Assembly: GCA_045544035.1 (NCBI GenBank)
Contig: JAZPYE010000017.1
Span: 62,001-126,000 of the forward strand
DNA: 64,000 nucleotides
Source: SIG587 sp045544035
GTDB lineage: Bacteria; Bacillota; Clostridia; Oscillospirales; Acutalibacteraceae
Direction: 5' to 3'
The notes under the pieces are model-generated. The model was not told the origin of the DNA, searched no databases, and saw nothing but the letters and a program-made list of their open reading frames with translations. The position numbers and the translations under genes are program-made. Positions 41,443 to 50,115 of the stretch are shown here, in pieces (position 1 is the first letter of the stretch; every line of letters starts with the position of its first letter).

Positions 41443-43431
41443 CTAATCTAACACCTCGTAGGCGTTTTCAAAGGTTTCATCGGTCTCATCTGCAAAGAAA
41501 TAGGCATCCATAATAGTTTTAACAATGCTAGCCGCAGCATAGCTTGTTTGACCGTGTTCAAGAACAACGGTAATGGCAATTTCGGGGTTATCATAGGGCG
41601 CAAAGGCAATGAAAACACTGTGGTCGGCGCCCGATGCCGTTTGCGATGTTCCCGTTTTGCCGCCGATTTTCAGTGGATAGTTGCCGAAAACGCCGCTTCC
41701 CGTACCATCCATGGTAACCGAGAGCATACCCGCCTTAACATCTGCAAGGTTCTTTTCTGACATTTTAACGGTGTTAAGCACCTTACCCGTGTTTTCAAAA
41801 TAGGTTTCAGATAAATCATAAGAAACGGTTTTTGAAATGAGGGAAGCCTGGCGCCTTGTGCCACCGTTTGCAAGTGTTGCGGTGTAGCTTGCAAGCTGTA
41901 AAGGGGTAAAAGCGTTCATTTGACCAATGGAGGCTTGCAGGGTGTCACCACCCATGCTGTCGCTTGTGGGCTCAACCAAAAGGCCTGAGGATTCGGTGAT
42001 TTCAATACCCGTTTTAACACCTAAGCCGAATTGCTTGAAATAATCGGTCAGCTTTATAATTCCGACCCTCTTGCCAAGTTCAAAGAAATAGTAGTTACAA
42101 GAGCGGGAAAGCGCCTTAGTTAAATTAGTGTAGCCATGCCAGCCCATGCAGTTTGGCTGATAGTCACCGAAAAAGGTGTAGGTGTGGGAACAAAAAATGG
42201 TTTCACCCGATGTCACAAGATTGTTTTCCAGCGCCGCAATTGCTACAGCAGGCTTAATGGTGGAGCCAATGGGGTAGATACCCTGGAAAGCGCGGTCGGT
42301 AAGGGGCTTTGCAGGGTCGCTGGCTAATTTATCATAATCCTCATGGTAGGTGGCCATATCATAGGAGGGATAGTTAGCGGCAACTAAAATTTTGTTTGTG
42401 TTAACCTCAACCGCAACAGCAGAGCCTGCTACAACAGCAGAGCCCAAAGCATTGCTGCTTTGCATATTTTTAATAACGGTTTTAAGGGAATCCTGAGCGG
42501 CACGCTGGATTTTTTTATCAAGGGTCAGCATAACTGTTTTTCCTGCAACGGGTTCCTTTGTAACCGTTGCTGAAACAATGGTGCCCTTGCTGTCAATTTT
42601 ATAGGTTATTTCACCATCGGTTCCCCTTAAATCACTTTCGGCATAGGCCTCAATTCCACTTTTGCCAACCTTGTCGTTATAGGAATAGCCTTTGGCCTTG
42701 AGTTCTTCCCATTCCTCTGCATAAATAGGACCGAGCTCACCAATGATGTTAGGCGCTAAATCGGTTTCAACATATTCTCTAAAGGGAGTAACATCAACTG
42801 TCACACCTTGAAGCAGAAAGTTTCTTTCACTTACAGTTCGCATAAGCTCAGCCGAGATATCCTCGGCAAAAATATAGGGGTTTGTAACCGAAAAATCTGT
42901 AATGTCCATTGAATAACGAACACCCATAATAATGCGTTGCTCGCTTCGTGTGTAATTTTCAAGGTCATAACGCTTGACCATTTGTGTAAAGCAGTTTTCA
43001 GCGGTGGCATAATCGGCAAGCTTGAGTGTTTTAATAAGAGTTTTTTTATCAGCCTCACTGCCTGTGTAATTAAAGGGCTCTATGGTTTCAAGGGGAAGCT
43101 TGTCCACCCATTTTTCATCCTTTTCTTTAAACATTTTAACAAGCTGTAAAATAGTGTTATTAAGGGATGAACGGGAAATATTGGCACTGTTGAAAACAAC
43201 ATTGTAGCCATCACGGTTAATGGCGATTTTTCTTGCATAGTAATCAAGGATTTCACCTCTAGGCGCCTTAATTTTTGCAACAATGGTGGAAATTCCCGCA
43301 CCCTGAGCGGTGTAGGTTGCGGCATTTATAAGCTGAAGTGAACAAATGCGAAAGATGAAAAGAATTGCAATCACAATGCAAGCCATCGAAAGAGCGGTAA
43401 GCCTTGTTTGCTTTTTTCTTTTAAAGGGCAT
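41443..43431 (-). CDS. mrdA: Penicillin-binding protein 2 (class B transpeptidase)
   Basis: 662 residues. One N-terminal membrane anchor, a PBP dimerisation domain (APRGEILDYYARKIA), then the transpeptidase with SxxK in PIGSTIKPA, SxN in SRSCNYYF and KTG in IGGKTGTSQ. Works with the elongation machinery to cross-link side-wall peptidoglycan. Start at 43431 with AGGAGG upstream. Follows mreD; the partner glycosyltransferase rodA is not in this cluster. Confidence 0.94.
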   Translation of the reverse strand: MPFKRKKQTRLTALSMACIVIAILFIFRICSLQLINAATYTAQGAGISTIVAKIKAPRGEILDYYARKIAINRDGYNVVFNSANISRSSLNNTILQLVKMFKEKDEKWVDKLPLETIEPFNYTGSEADKKTLIKTLKLADYATAENCFTQMVKRYDLENYTRSEQRIIMGVRYSMDITDFSVTNPYIFAEDISAELMRTVSERNFLLQGVTVDVTPFREYVETDLAPNIIGELGPIYAEEWEELKAKGYSYNDKVGKSGIEAYAESDLRGTDGEITYKIDSKGTIVSATVTKEPVAGKTVMLTLDKKIQRAAQDSLKTVIKNMQSSNALGSAVVAGSAVAVEVNTNKILVAANYPSYDMATYHEDYDKLASDPAKPLTDRAFQGIYPIGSTIKPAVAIAALENNLVTSGETIFCSHTYTFFGDYQPNCMGWHGYTNLTKALSRSCNYYFFELGKRVGIIKLTDYFKQFGLGVKTGIEITESSGLLVEPTSDSMGGDTLQASIGQMNAFTPLQLASYTATLANGGTRRQASLISKTVSYDLSETYFENTGKVLNTVKMSEKNLADVKAGMLSVTMDGTGSGVFGNYPLKIGGKTGTSQTASGADHSVFIAFAPYDNPEIAITVVLEHGQTSYAAASIVKTIMDAYFFADETDETFENAYEVLD

Positions 43432-43464
43432 TTTGTTCACCTCCTGAATTTTTTATTTTAAAAT

Positions 43465-43980
43465 TTAGTTTTGTTTGCTAATGAAAAATTTTGCAATGTA
43501 GTAAAAGGGCAGGGCGAAAACTGCCGAATAAATTGCCGAAGGAATGGCATAACGGAAAAGGTAAATATGGTGGCTTTCGGTGCCTGCGAATACAAAAAAG
43601 AAAAGCCACTTAAGAACAAAGTAGGCAAGTGCCGCACCAAGGCTCAGCAGTAAAACTGCCGAGATGTTGCGGTTGAAAAAGTAGGTTATAAGCACGCCGC
43701 AAACGCAAATTATAAGTCCAAGTGCCAGTGTGTTAAAGCAAAGGGTGTCGGCGGCAACCGAGTCCATATAAATTCCGTAAGCAAAGGCAAAAATCACACC
43801 GCGCCACATTCCCGAATAGTAGGAAATGATAATGAGAAAGGGAATGATAATAAGGGGAGATGCTGTGCCAATTTTAAGGGTAAACAGGGTGCTGTAGTGA
43901 ATGACTGCAATGCAAAAAACAGCAAAAATCTGAAGGGCTAAAACAATATTATTGCGATTTTTCTCCTTGACATTAATCAT
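43465..43980 (-). CDS. mreD: Rod shape-determining protein MreD
   Basis: 171 residues, about five membrane segments, typical of MreD in size, hydrophobicity and gene position. Overlaps the end of mreC by eight bases, which implies coupled translation. Sequence similarity in this family is low, so the call rests partly on context. Confidence 0.85.
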   Translation of the reverse strand: MINVKEKNRNNIVLALQIFAVFCIAVIHYSTLFTLKIGTASPLIIIPFLIIISYYSGMWRGVIFAFAYGIYMDSVAADTLCFNTLALGLIICVCGVLITYFFNRNISAVLLLSLGAALAYFVLKWLFFFVFAGTESHHIYLFRYAIPSAIYSAVFALPFYYIAKFFISKQN

Positions 43981-44833
43981 CGGCTGTCACCTTTTCGGAG
44001 CCTTGCCCAGGGAAATAGGTGATGGCCATAACACTTCTAAGGGAGGAAATGTCGGCAAAGGGGGTAACACTTGCATAAAGGGTGCCGGTGTAGGCATCGT
44101 TGCCAATGGAGGTGATTTCACCAATTAAAAGACCTGCAGGGAAAATGCCTTCGCCGGAAGAGACAATATAATCACCAACCGCAATTTTTCCACTTCGAAC
44201 AAGATTGCTCATTTTGCAAAGACCCTGTTGGGTCAAGGTAATATCACCTGTAATAACGCCTGAATCACCCGTGCGGTTATCCAGGGCACCCACTTTAAGG
44301 GAGGGGCTTAAAATGGTTGTAACCTTGCTGGTGGTCAGCCCCACCTTTGAAACATAGCCCACAAGGCCCGCATCGGTAATGATGGGGTCGTGCTGAGAAA
44401 TATCATTAAGGCTACCCTTGTTTATAACAAAGCTTCCAAAGGGGTCATCGGTGTCACGGGCAATAATTTCGGCAGGCTGAAACTGAAAATCCTTGTTTTG
44501 GTCCTTAATTTCAAGATAATTTTCATAAAATTCATTCTGCCTTACGGCCTCATCATACTCCGTCAACTGTTCGCGGAGTTTGTCAATTTCCTTTTGCAAC
44601 TCGGCATTTTGGAGAATTGCTTTTTCATTGTTCTGAAAGCGCTTTCCGGCATCCTGAAAGAATGCCGAAATATCCGCCACCACACTCTCAAAGGGTGCGG
44701 TTATTGCCGAAACAAGGCTTGACTGAGGGGTGAGTGCGCCACCTAAAATGGCCGCAATGATAGAAAGCACCGCAATGGCAGCAATGCTTATAAGTAAAAT
44801 TTTAAATTGTCGGCTGCGAAAGAAAAAACGCAT
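43973..44833 (-). CDS. mreC: Rod shape-determining protein MreC
   Basis: 286 residues: a membrane anchor near the N-terminus, a coiled coil (about residues 55-95) and the beta-barrel core with IARDTDDPFGSFVINKGS. Organises the elongasome outside the membrane. Start is uncertain: the ATG at 44833 gives the family's usual N-terminus (MRFFFRSRQF) but its AGGAG is only one base away, while the GTG at 44854 has no ribosome site; I prefer 44833. Confidence 0.9.
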   Translation of the reverse strand: MRFFFRSRQFKILLISIAAIAVLSIIAAILGGALTPQSSLVSAITAPFESVVADISAFFQDAGKRFQNNEKAILQNAELQKEIDKLREQLTEYDEAVRQNEFYENYLEIKDQNKDFQFQPAEIIARDTDDPFGSFVINKGSLNDISQHDPIITDAGLVGYVSKVGLTTSKVTTILSPSLKVGALDNRTGDSGVITGDITLTQQGLCKMSNLVRSGKIAVGDYIVSSGEGIFPAGLLIGEITSIGNDAYTGTLYASVTPFADISSLRSVMAITYFPGQGSEKVTADD

Positions 44834-44860
44834 ACTCCTTTGGCCTACTTTCACAAAATT

Positions 44861-45880
44861 TTAACGGAAACGCTTACCTCTGCGGAACTGATAGGTGTCA
44901 AAGCCACCCGAGCCATCAAGGCGCTTTTCGGTTCCAATAACCACACAGTCAAGGGGACTTTGTGCAACCGAAACGGGCATACCTGTTTCTCTGCTTACAA
45001 GCTCGGCAAAACCGCGAAGCAGTGCGCCGCCACCGGTTAAGGTTATACCACGCTCAATAATGTCACTTGCAAGCTCAGGAGGTGTTTTTTCAAGGGTTAA
45101 ACGAATGTTGTCGATAATCTGCATAATGGTGTCGGACATAGCATCACGCACCTCTTCGGATGTGATGATAACATTTTTGGGAAGACCATCGACAAGGTTT
45201 CTACCCTTTATTTCAATGGAGGTTTCACCCTCATAGGGAAGGGCAGAGCCAATTTCAATTTTAATTTGCTCGGCTGTGCGTTCACCTATAAGCAGGCTGT
45301 GTTTTTTACGAATGTAGTTGATAATGGATTCATCAAGGTCATCGCCTGCAATTCGCACCGACTGAGCAGTAACAATGTCGCCAAGGGAAATAACGGCAAC
45401 CTCGCTTGTGCCGCCGCCGATGTCAACAACCATATTGCCGGCGGCATCCTTAACGGGAAGACCTGCACCAACAGCAGCAGCCATAGGCTCCTCAACAATG
45501 TCAATATCAACGGCACCTGCCTGCTTTGCGGCATCCCAAACAGCGCGACTTTCAACCTCGGTTACGCCTGCAGGAACACAGATAACAACACGCACACGGG
45601 AGAAAAGTGAGCCACGCAGTGCCTGGCGGATAAATCTTTTAAGCATTGCGGCAGTAACGTCGAAGTCGGCAATAACGCCATCTTTTAGGGGGCGCACGGC
45701 AACAATAGAACCGGGTGTTCGGCCTATCATTTCTTTAGCCTCGGTACCAACGGCGCGAACAGCATCGGAACGAATATCGTAGGCGACAACCGAGGGCTCG
45801 CGCATAATGATACCCTTTCCTTTAACGCAAATAAGAGTGTTGGCTGTGCCCAGGTCAATGCCAATGTCAGTTGTAAACAT
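44861..45880 (-). CDS. mreB: Rod shape-determining protein MreB
   Basis: 339 residues of the actin family. Phosphate 1 loop DIGIDLGTANTLI, phosphate 2 MVVDIGGGTSEVAV and the adenosine loop TGGGALLRG are present. Forms the filaments that position wall synthesis. First gene of the mreBCD-mrdA run. Confidence 0.97.
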   Translation of the reverse strand: MFTTDIGIDLGTANTLICVKGKGIIMREPSVVAYDIRSDAVRAVGTEAKEMIGRTPGSIVAVRPLKDGVIADFDVTAAMLKRFIRQALRGSLFSRVRVVICVPAGVTEVESRAVWDAAKQAGAVDIDIVEEPMAAAVGAGLPVKDAAGNMVVDIGGGTSEVAVISLGDIVTAQSVRIAGDDLDESIINYIRKKHSLLIGERTAEQIKIEIGSALPYEGETSIEIKGRNLVDGLPKNVIITSEEVRDAMSDTIMQIIDNIRLTLEKTPPELASDIIERGITLTGGGALLRGFAELVSRETGMPVSVAQSPLDCVVIGTEKRLDGSGGFDTYQFRRGKRFR

Positions 45881-45940
45881 AATGAAACTTCTCCTTGTAA
45901 AAGAAAATGTTAGATTTTAAATATAATTATATACTCTATC

Positions 45941-45969
45941 ATTATAATATATTTTTACCGCAATGTATA
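45941..45969 (-). promoter_or_regulatory. Promoter of mreB
   Basis: On the minus strand TATACA (45969-45964), 17 bases, TATAAT (45946-45941). The -35 matches consensus at four of six bases. Confidence 0.5.
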
Positions 45970-46135
45970 GTGGGAAATTGAAAATTTAGGCAAAAATTTT
46001 TAAAAAATTCAGATGGTTTAAAAATGGCGGGAGGATGGTTGGTTGTTACGCACAAAAAAAGGTCAAAAATTAGTGATTTTTGCCAAATTATTGAATAGCA
46101 AATCAAAAATTTTACTATTTTTTAACAAAAATACC

Positions 46136-46164
46136 TTGAAAAATGGCTTTGGGTATAATATAAT
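46136..46164 (+). promoter_or_regulatory. Promoter of the glycogen operon
   Basis: TTGAAA (46136-46141), 17 bases, TATAAT (46159-46164). Transcription would start near 46171, giving a leader of about 98 bases. The 45970-46135 stretch between the divergent promoters is AT-rich and shows nothing else I can name. Confidence 0.65.
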
Positions 46165-46186
46165 AAAGTTGTATAGGTATGTGCTT

Positions 46187-46224
46187 TTAAGGCAAAAAAA
46201 TTGTGGTTATATTTTTCGCCTTAA
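46187..46224 (+). other. Hairpin in the glgC leader
   Basis: TTAAGGC (46187-46193) pairs with GCCTTAA (46218-46224), and the stem continues past one mismatch through an A/T run. It lies between the promoter and the glgC ribosome site and is a candidate regulatory structure. Confidence 0.4.
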
Positions 46225-46268
46225 GCTCGTACAGTATATCATCGGTATAAAAATAGGAGATGAGAAGT

Positions 46269-47486
46269 TTGAAGAAAACAGAATGTGTAGCAATGCTTCT
46301 TGCGGGCGGTCAGGGTAGCCGTCTTGGTGTTCTCACTCAGAACATTGCAAAGCCTGCAGTGCCCTATGGCGGAAAGTACAGAATCATTGACTTCCCGCTT
46401 TCCAACTGTGTTAATTCCGGTATTGACACGGTGGGCATTTTAACACAGTATCAACCACTGGAACTTAATGATTACATCGGTAGCGGTAAGACCTGGGATT
46501 TAGACAGGCTTAACGGCGGCGTGCATGTTTTGCCGCCCTACCAGCGCAGTGCAGGTGCCGATTGGTACAAGGGCACCGCAAATGCTATTTATCAGAACAT
46601 ACCATTTATTGAGCGTTACGACCCTGAATATGTGCTCATTTTATCGGGTGACCATATTTATAAAATGGATTACTCCTTAATGCTCAAACAGCACAAGGAG
46701 CAAAATGCCGACTGCACCATTGCTGTTTTAGAGGTATCCTTTGAGGAAGCCTCCCGCTTTGGTATTATGAACACCAATCCCGATGGCACGGTTTATGAAT
46801 TTGAAGAAAAGCCCAAAGTTCCGAAAAGCAATCTGGCTTCAATGGGTATTTATATTTTTAACTGGGATAAGCTTAGAAAATACCTCACCGAAGATGAGGC
46901 GAAGGAAGGATCCTCCAACGATTTCGGTAAGGATGTTATTCCCGCAATGCTGAGTGGCGGGGAAAAGCTTTGTACCTACCGCTTTAATGATTATTGGAAG
47001 GATGTAGGAACGGTCGATTCCCTTTGGGATGCCAACCTTGATTTACTTAATCCCAACATTAATTTAAATCTTTCCGACCCTGAGTGGAAGATTTATTCCC
47101 GCACCGCTTCACAGCCCCCACAGTTTATCGGCAAGAATGCAAAGGTTGAAAATTCCCTTGTCACCGATGGCTGTGAGGTTTACGGAAAGCTTGATTTCTC
47201 AATTCTTTTTGAAAATGTAACGGTTGAAGAGGGCGCAAGTGTTGAATATTCGCTGATAATGCCCGGCAGTGTTATTAAAAAGGGCGCCAAGGTGCGTTAC
47301 AGCATTATTTCAGAAAATGTTACAGTTTTCGAAAATGCCGAAATCGGTGTTGACCCATCATATAAAAAGCCTGATGAGGAGTGGGGTATCACCGTTGTTG
47401 GCGGTGGTCTCACCGTTGGAAGTAACGCCGTTATCGGTGCAGGCAAAATGATTCGCGAAAATGTTAAGGAGGGTGAAAACAAATGA
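46269..47486 (+). CDS. glgC: Glucose-1-phosphate adenylyltransferase, catalytic subunit
   Basis: 405 residues. Makes ADP-glucose, the committed step of glycogen synthesis. The nucleotide-binding loop AGGQGSRLGVLT, PAVPYGGKYRIIDF and the SGDHIYKMDY metal site are intact, followed by a left-handed beta-helix. Start set at TTG 46269, eight bases after AGGAG; the ATG at 46260 directly abuts that site. Overlaps glgD by four bases (ATGA). Confidence 0.95.
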   Translation: MKKTECVAMLLAGGQGSRLGVLTQNIAKPAVPYGGKYRIIDFPLSNCVNSGIDTVGILTQYQPLELNDYIGSGKTWDLDRLNGGVHVLPPYQRSAGADWYKGTANAIYQNIPFIERYDPEYVLILSGDHIYKMDYSLMLKQHKEQNADCTIAVLEVSFEEASRFGIMNTNPDGTVYEFEEKPKVPKSNLASMGIYIFNWDKLRKYLTEDEAKEGSSNDFGKDVIPAMLSGGEKLCTYRFNDYWKDVGTVDSLWDANLDLLNPNINLNLSDPEWKIYSRTASQPPQFIGKNAKVENSLVTDGCEVYGKLDFSILFENVTVEEGASVEYSLIMPGSVIKKGAKVRYSIISENVTVFENAEIGVDPSYKKPDEEWGITVVGGGLTVGSNAVIGAGKMIRENVKEGENK

Positions 47487-48601
47487 GAAGCAACAATTTT
47501 TTAGGCATTGTTTATGCCAATGTTCATGATGATTTTATTCCTCTCTTAACAAAAAAGCGTTCAATGAGTTCGGTGCCCTTTGGCGCACGCTATCGCCTTA
47601 TTGACTTTCAGCTTTCAAACCTTGTTAATGCAGGTATCAGCAAGGTTGGTATTATTACAAACAGCAACTACCGTTCACTTATGGACCATGTTGGCTCAGG
47701 CCGTTTTTGGGACCTTGATAGAAAACGCGGCGGCTTAAAGGTTTTGCCGCCCTTCAACACCGCCGAAGCAGGTGTTTACACAAGCCACATTGAAGCCTTA
47801 AACGGCACAATGAGCTTTATTAGAGCCTGCAAGGAGGAATATGTTGTTCTTTGCGATGCCGATGTTGTTGGTAACCTCGATTTTGCCAAAGGCATTAAAC
47901 AGCACATGAAAACGGGCGCAGATATCACAATGTTCTATGCCAAGGGTAAATTGCCCAAAAACAATAATGATATCGCCGTTTTGAACGTTGGCGAGGACTG
48001 CCGAGTTAGTGAAATGTCCTTTATGGCTCAAGCAGAAAATGTGGCATACAGCCTTGATATTATGGTGCTTCGCCGCGACCTGCTCATAAAACTTGTTGAT
48101 AAGGCAATTTACGAGGGTCTTACAGGTCTGTGCCGCGATATTTTAATGCCAAATCTTAAGGAACTTAAGGTTTACGGCTTTGAGGTCACAGGATATGTCC
48201 GCGTTATAGATTCAATGAAATCCTATGTTGAGGCAAATATGGCACTGCTTAATGATGATGTCCGTAAGGATGTTTTCTCAGCAGACCGTCCTATTCTCAC
48301 CAAGAATCGTGATGATATGCCCACTCGCTATGGCATTAATTCTAATGTTACCAATTCCCTTGTGGCCGATGGCTGCATTATTAAAGGTACCGTTAAAAAC
48401 TGCATCATCTTCCGTGGTGTTAACATTGAAGAGGGCAGTGTTGTTGAAAACAGCATCTTAATGCAGGATACTAAAATCGGCAAAAACTGTGTCGTTAAAA
48501 ATGTTATAACAGACAAACGTGTTATGATTTATGATGACAGCAAGGTTCAAGGCGAGGAAGAAAAATATAAATTCCTCGAAAAGGAAAGTACCCATTATTA
48601 G
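47483..48601 (+). CDS. glgD: Glucose-1-phosphate adenylyltransferase, GlgD regulatory subunit
   Basis: 372 residues, homologous to GlgC but with the catalytic loop replaced (GIVYANVHDDF in place of the GGxGSR loop), as in Firmicutes GlgD, which forms an active heterotetramer with GlgC. The shared PFGARYRLIDFQLSN segment and C-terminal beta-helix remain. Translationally coupled to glgC. Confidence 0.93.
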   Translation: MRSNNFLGIVYANVHDDFIPLLTKKRSMSSVPFGARYRLIDFQLSNLVNAGISKVGIITNSNYRSLMDHVGSGRFWDLDRKRGGLKVLPPFNTAEAGVYTSHIEALNGTMSFIRACKEEYVVLCDADVVGNLDFAKGIKQHMKTGADITMFYAKGKLPKNNNDIAVLNVGEDCRVSEMSFMAQAENVAYSLDIMVLRRDLLIKLVDKAIYEGLTGLCRDILMPNLKELKVYGFEVTGYVRVIDSMKSYVEANMALLNDDVRKDVFSADRPILTKNRDDMPTRYGINSNVTNSLVADGCIIKGTVKNCIIFRGVNIEEGSVVENSILMQDTKIGKNCVVKNVITDKRVMIYDDSKVQGEEEKYKFLEKESTHY

Positions 48602-48616
48602 AAAAGGAAAGATACA

Positions 48617-50038
48617 ATGAAAGTTTTATTTGCAGCAAGTGAGGCACTTCCATTTGCAATGTCGGGCGGTCTTGCCGATGTTGCAGGTGCGCTTCCAAAA
48701 GCGCTTAGAAAAAGGGTTATTGGTTGCCGCGTTGTAATGCCTCTTTATGAAACTGTAAGCGAGGAGCTTCGCAGTCAAATGCGTTTTGTAACCAGCATCA
48801 CCGTGCCGGTTGCCTGGCGCCGCCAATATTGTGGAATTTTCGAGGCAAAGGTTGGAAGTGTAACCTATTATTTGCTTGATAACCAGTACTATTTCAAGCG
48901 CCCAAATTTGTACGGTTATTATGATGATGCCGAGCGTTATGCCTTTTTCTCCCGCGCCGTGCTTGAAATTTTACCCTACATTGATTTTAAGCCCGACATT
49001 ATTCACTGTAACGACTGGCAGACAGGTATGGTGCCGGTTTACCTCGATATGTTCTATAAGTTTGACCCGTTTTATGCTAATATTAAAACCGTGTTCACTA
49101 TTCACAACATTCAGTATCAGGGTAAATACGGTCACGACCTTTTAGAGGATGTTTTAGGCCTTCCCAAAGAAAACAGCGATGTGGTTGACTATGACGGCTG
49201 TGTTAACATTATGAAGGGCGCAATTATGTGCAGTGATAAAATAACCACCGTATCTCCTACATATTCTAAAGAGATTTTAGACCCCTACTATTCACACGGT
49301 CTCGATTATGTTTTAAAGGATAAGCAGGATAAGCTCACGGGCATTGTAAACGGCATTGATGTTGATGTTTACAACCCCGAAACCGATGCAATGATATTTA
49401 AAAATTTCTCTGCTTCGGATATGTCAGGCAAGGCGGTTAACAAGGCAGAGCTTCAAAAGGCATTAAAACTGCCCGAGAGGGCGGATGTTCCCCTAATTGG
49501 CATTGTTTCCCGACTTGTGGAGCACAAGGGATTTGACCTTGTTAAGGCGGTTTTTGAGGAACTGCTGCAGGAGGATGTTGAGTTTGCAATTTTAGGTTCC
49601 GGTGAATGGACCTACGAAACATTTTTCTATGAAATGAGTAAAAAATATCCCGAAAAGGTTGGTCTTAAACTTGGCTTTGTGCCCGACCTTGCCCACAAGA
49701 TTTATGCCGGCGCCGATATTTTCTTAATGCCCTCAAAGAGTGAGCCCTGCGGTCTTGCTCAAATGGTGGCGCTGCGTTACGGCACCATTCCCATTATCCG
49801 TGAAACAGGCGGTCTTAACGACACAATTAAGGATAGCGGCGATGGTGTTGGCAATGGCTTTACCTTTAAAAATTATAACGCCCACGAAATGAAGGACACC
49901 ATTCTTCGCGCGGTGGATGGTTATAAAAATAAAGAGGGTTGGGAAATTCTTAAGAACAGGGCTATTTCTTGCGATAACAGCTGGAATGCATCTGCTGGCA
50001 GCTACATTTCTCTTTATAAGGAATTGCTTGCTAAGTAA
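48617..50038 (+). CDS. glgA: Glycogen synthase (ADP-glucose type)
   Basis: 473 residues, GT5 fold. Extends alpha-1,4-glucan chains from ADP-glucose. HCNDWQTGMVP, FTIHNIQYQG and the C-terminal SKSEPCGLAQM segment are typical. The N-terminal KxGG motif that contacts ADP-glucose reads MSGG here (Met15 where E. coli has Lys15). Last gene of the glgCDA operon; a branching enzyme and phosphorylase are not in the window. Confidence 0.94.
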   Translation: MKVLFAASEALPFAMSGGLADVAGALPKALRKRVIGCRVVMPLYETVSEELRSQMRFVTSITVPVAWRRQYCGIFEAKVGSVTYYLLDNQYYFKRPNLYGYYDDAERYAFFSRAVLEILPYIDFKPDIIHCNDWQTGMVPVYLDMFYKFDPFYANIKTVFTIHNIQYQGKYGHDLLEDVLGLPKENSDVVDYDGCVNIMKGAIMCSDKITTVSPTYSKEILDPYYSHGLDYVLKDKQDKLTGIVNGIDVDVYNPETDAMIFKNFSASDMSGKAVNKAELQKALKLPERADVPLIGIVSRLVEHKGFDLVKAVFEELLQEDVEFAILGSGEWTYETFFYEMSKKYPEKVGLKLGFVPDLAHKIYAGADIFLMPSKSEPCGLAQMVALRYGTIPIIRETGGLNDTIKDSGDGVGNGFTFKNYNAHEMKDTILRAVDGYKNKEGWEILKNRAISCDNSWNASAGSYISLYKELLAK

Positions 50039-50047
50039 AATAATGTG

Positions 50048-50056
50048 TGTTATAAT
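50048..50056 (+). promoter_or_regulatory. Extended -10 promoter of uppP
   Basis: TGTTATAAT (TGn plus TATAAT) with a weak -35, TTGCTA at 50028-50033, 17 bases upstream and overlapping the end of glgA. Confidence 0.55.
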
Positions 50057-50068
50057 TTAGCACAGTAG

Positions 50069-50090
50069 GGGAGGGTCTCTGCGCCCTCCC
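50069..50090 (+). other. GC-rich hairpin in the uppP leader
   Basis: GGGAGGG pairs with CCCTCCC around an 8-base loop, followed by ATATTTTATG. It could stop glgA transcripts weakly or act as an attenuator for uppP, since it lies between the promoter at 50048-50056 and the uppP start. Confidence 0.5.
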
Positions 50091-50115
50091 ATATTTTATG
50101 TTTGGAGATATTGTT

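Noticed and set aside
43458..43653. Small frames on both strands around the mreD end
   Set aside because: They lie in mreD and the short mreD-mrdA gap and have no ribosome sites.
45266..45782. Two long frames antisense to mreB
   Set aside because: mreB is intact on the other strand; the antisense translations show no domain or start signal.
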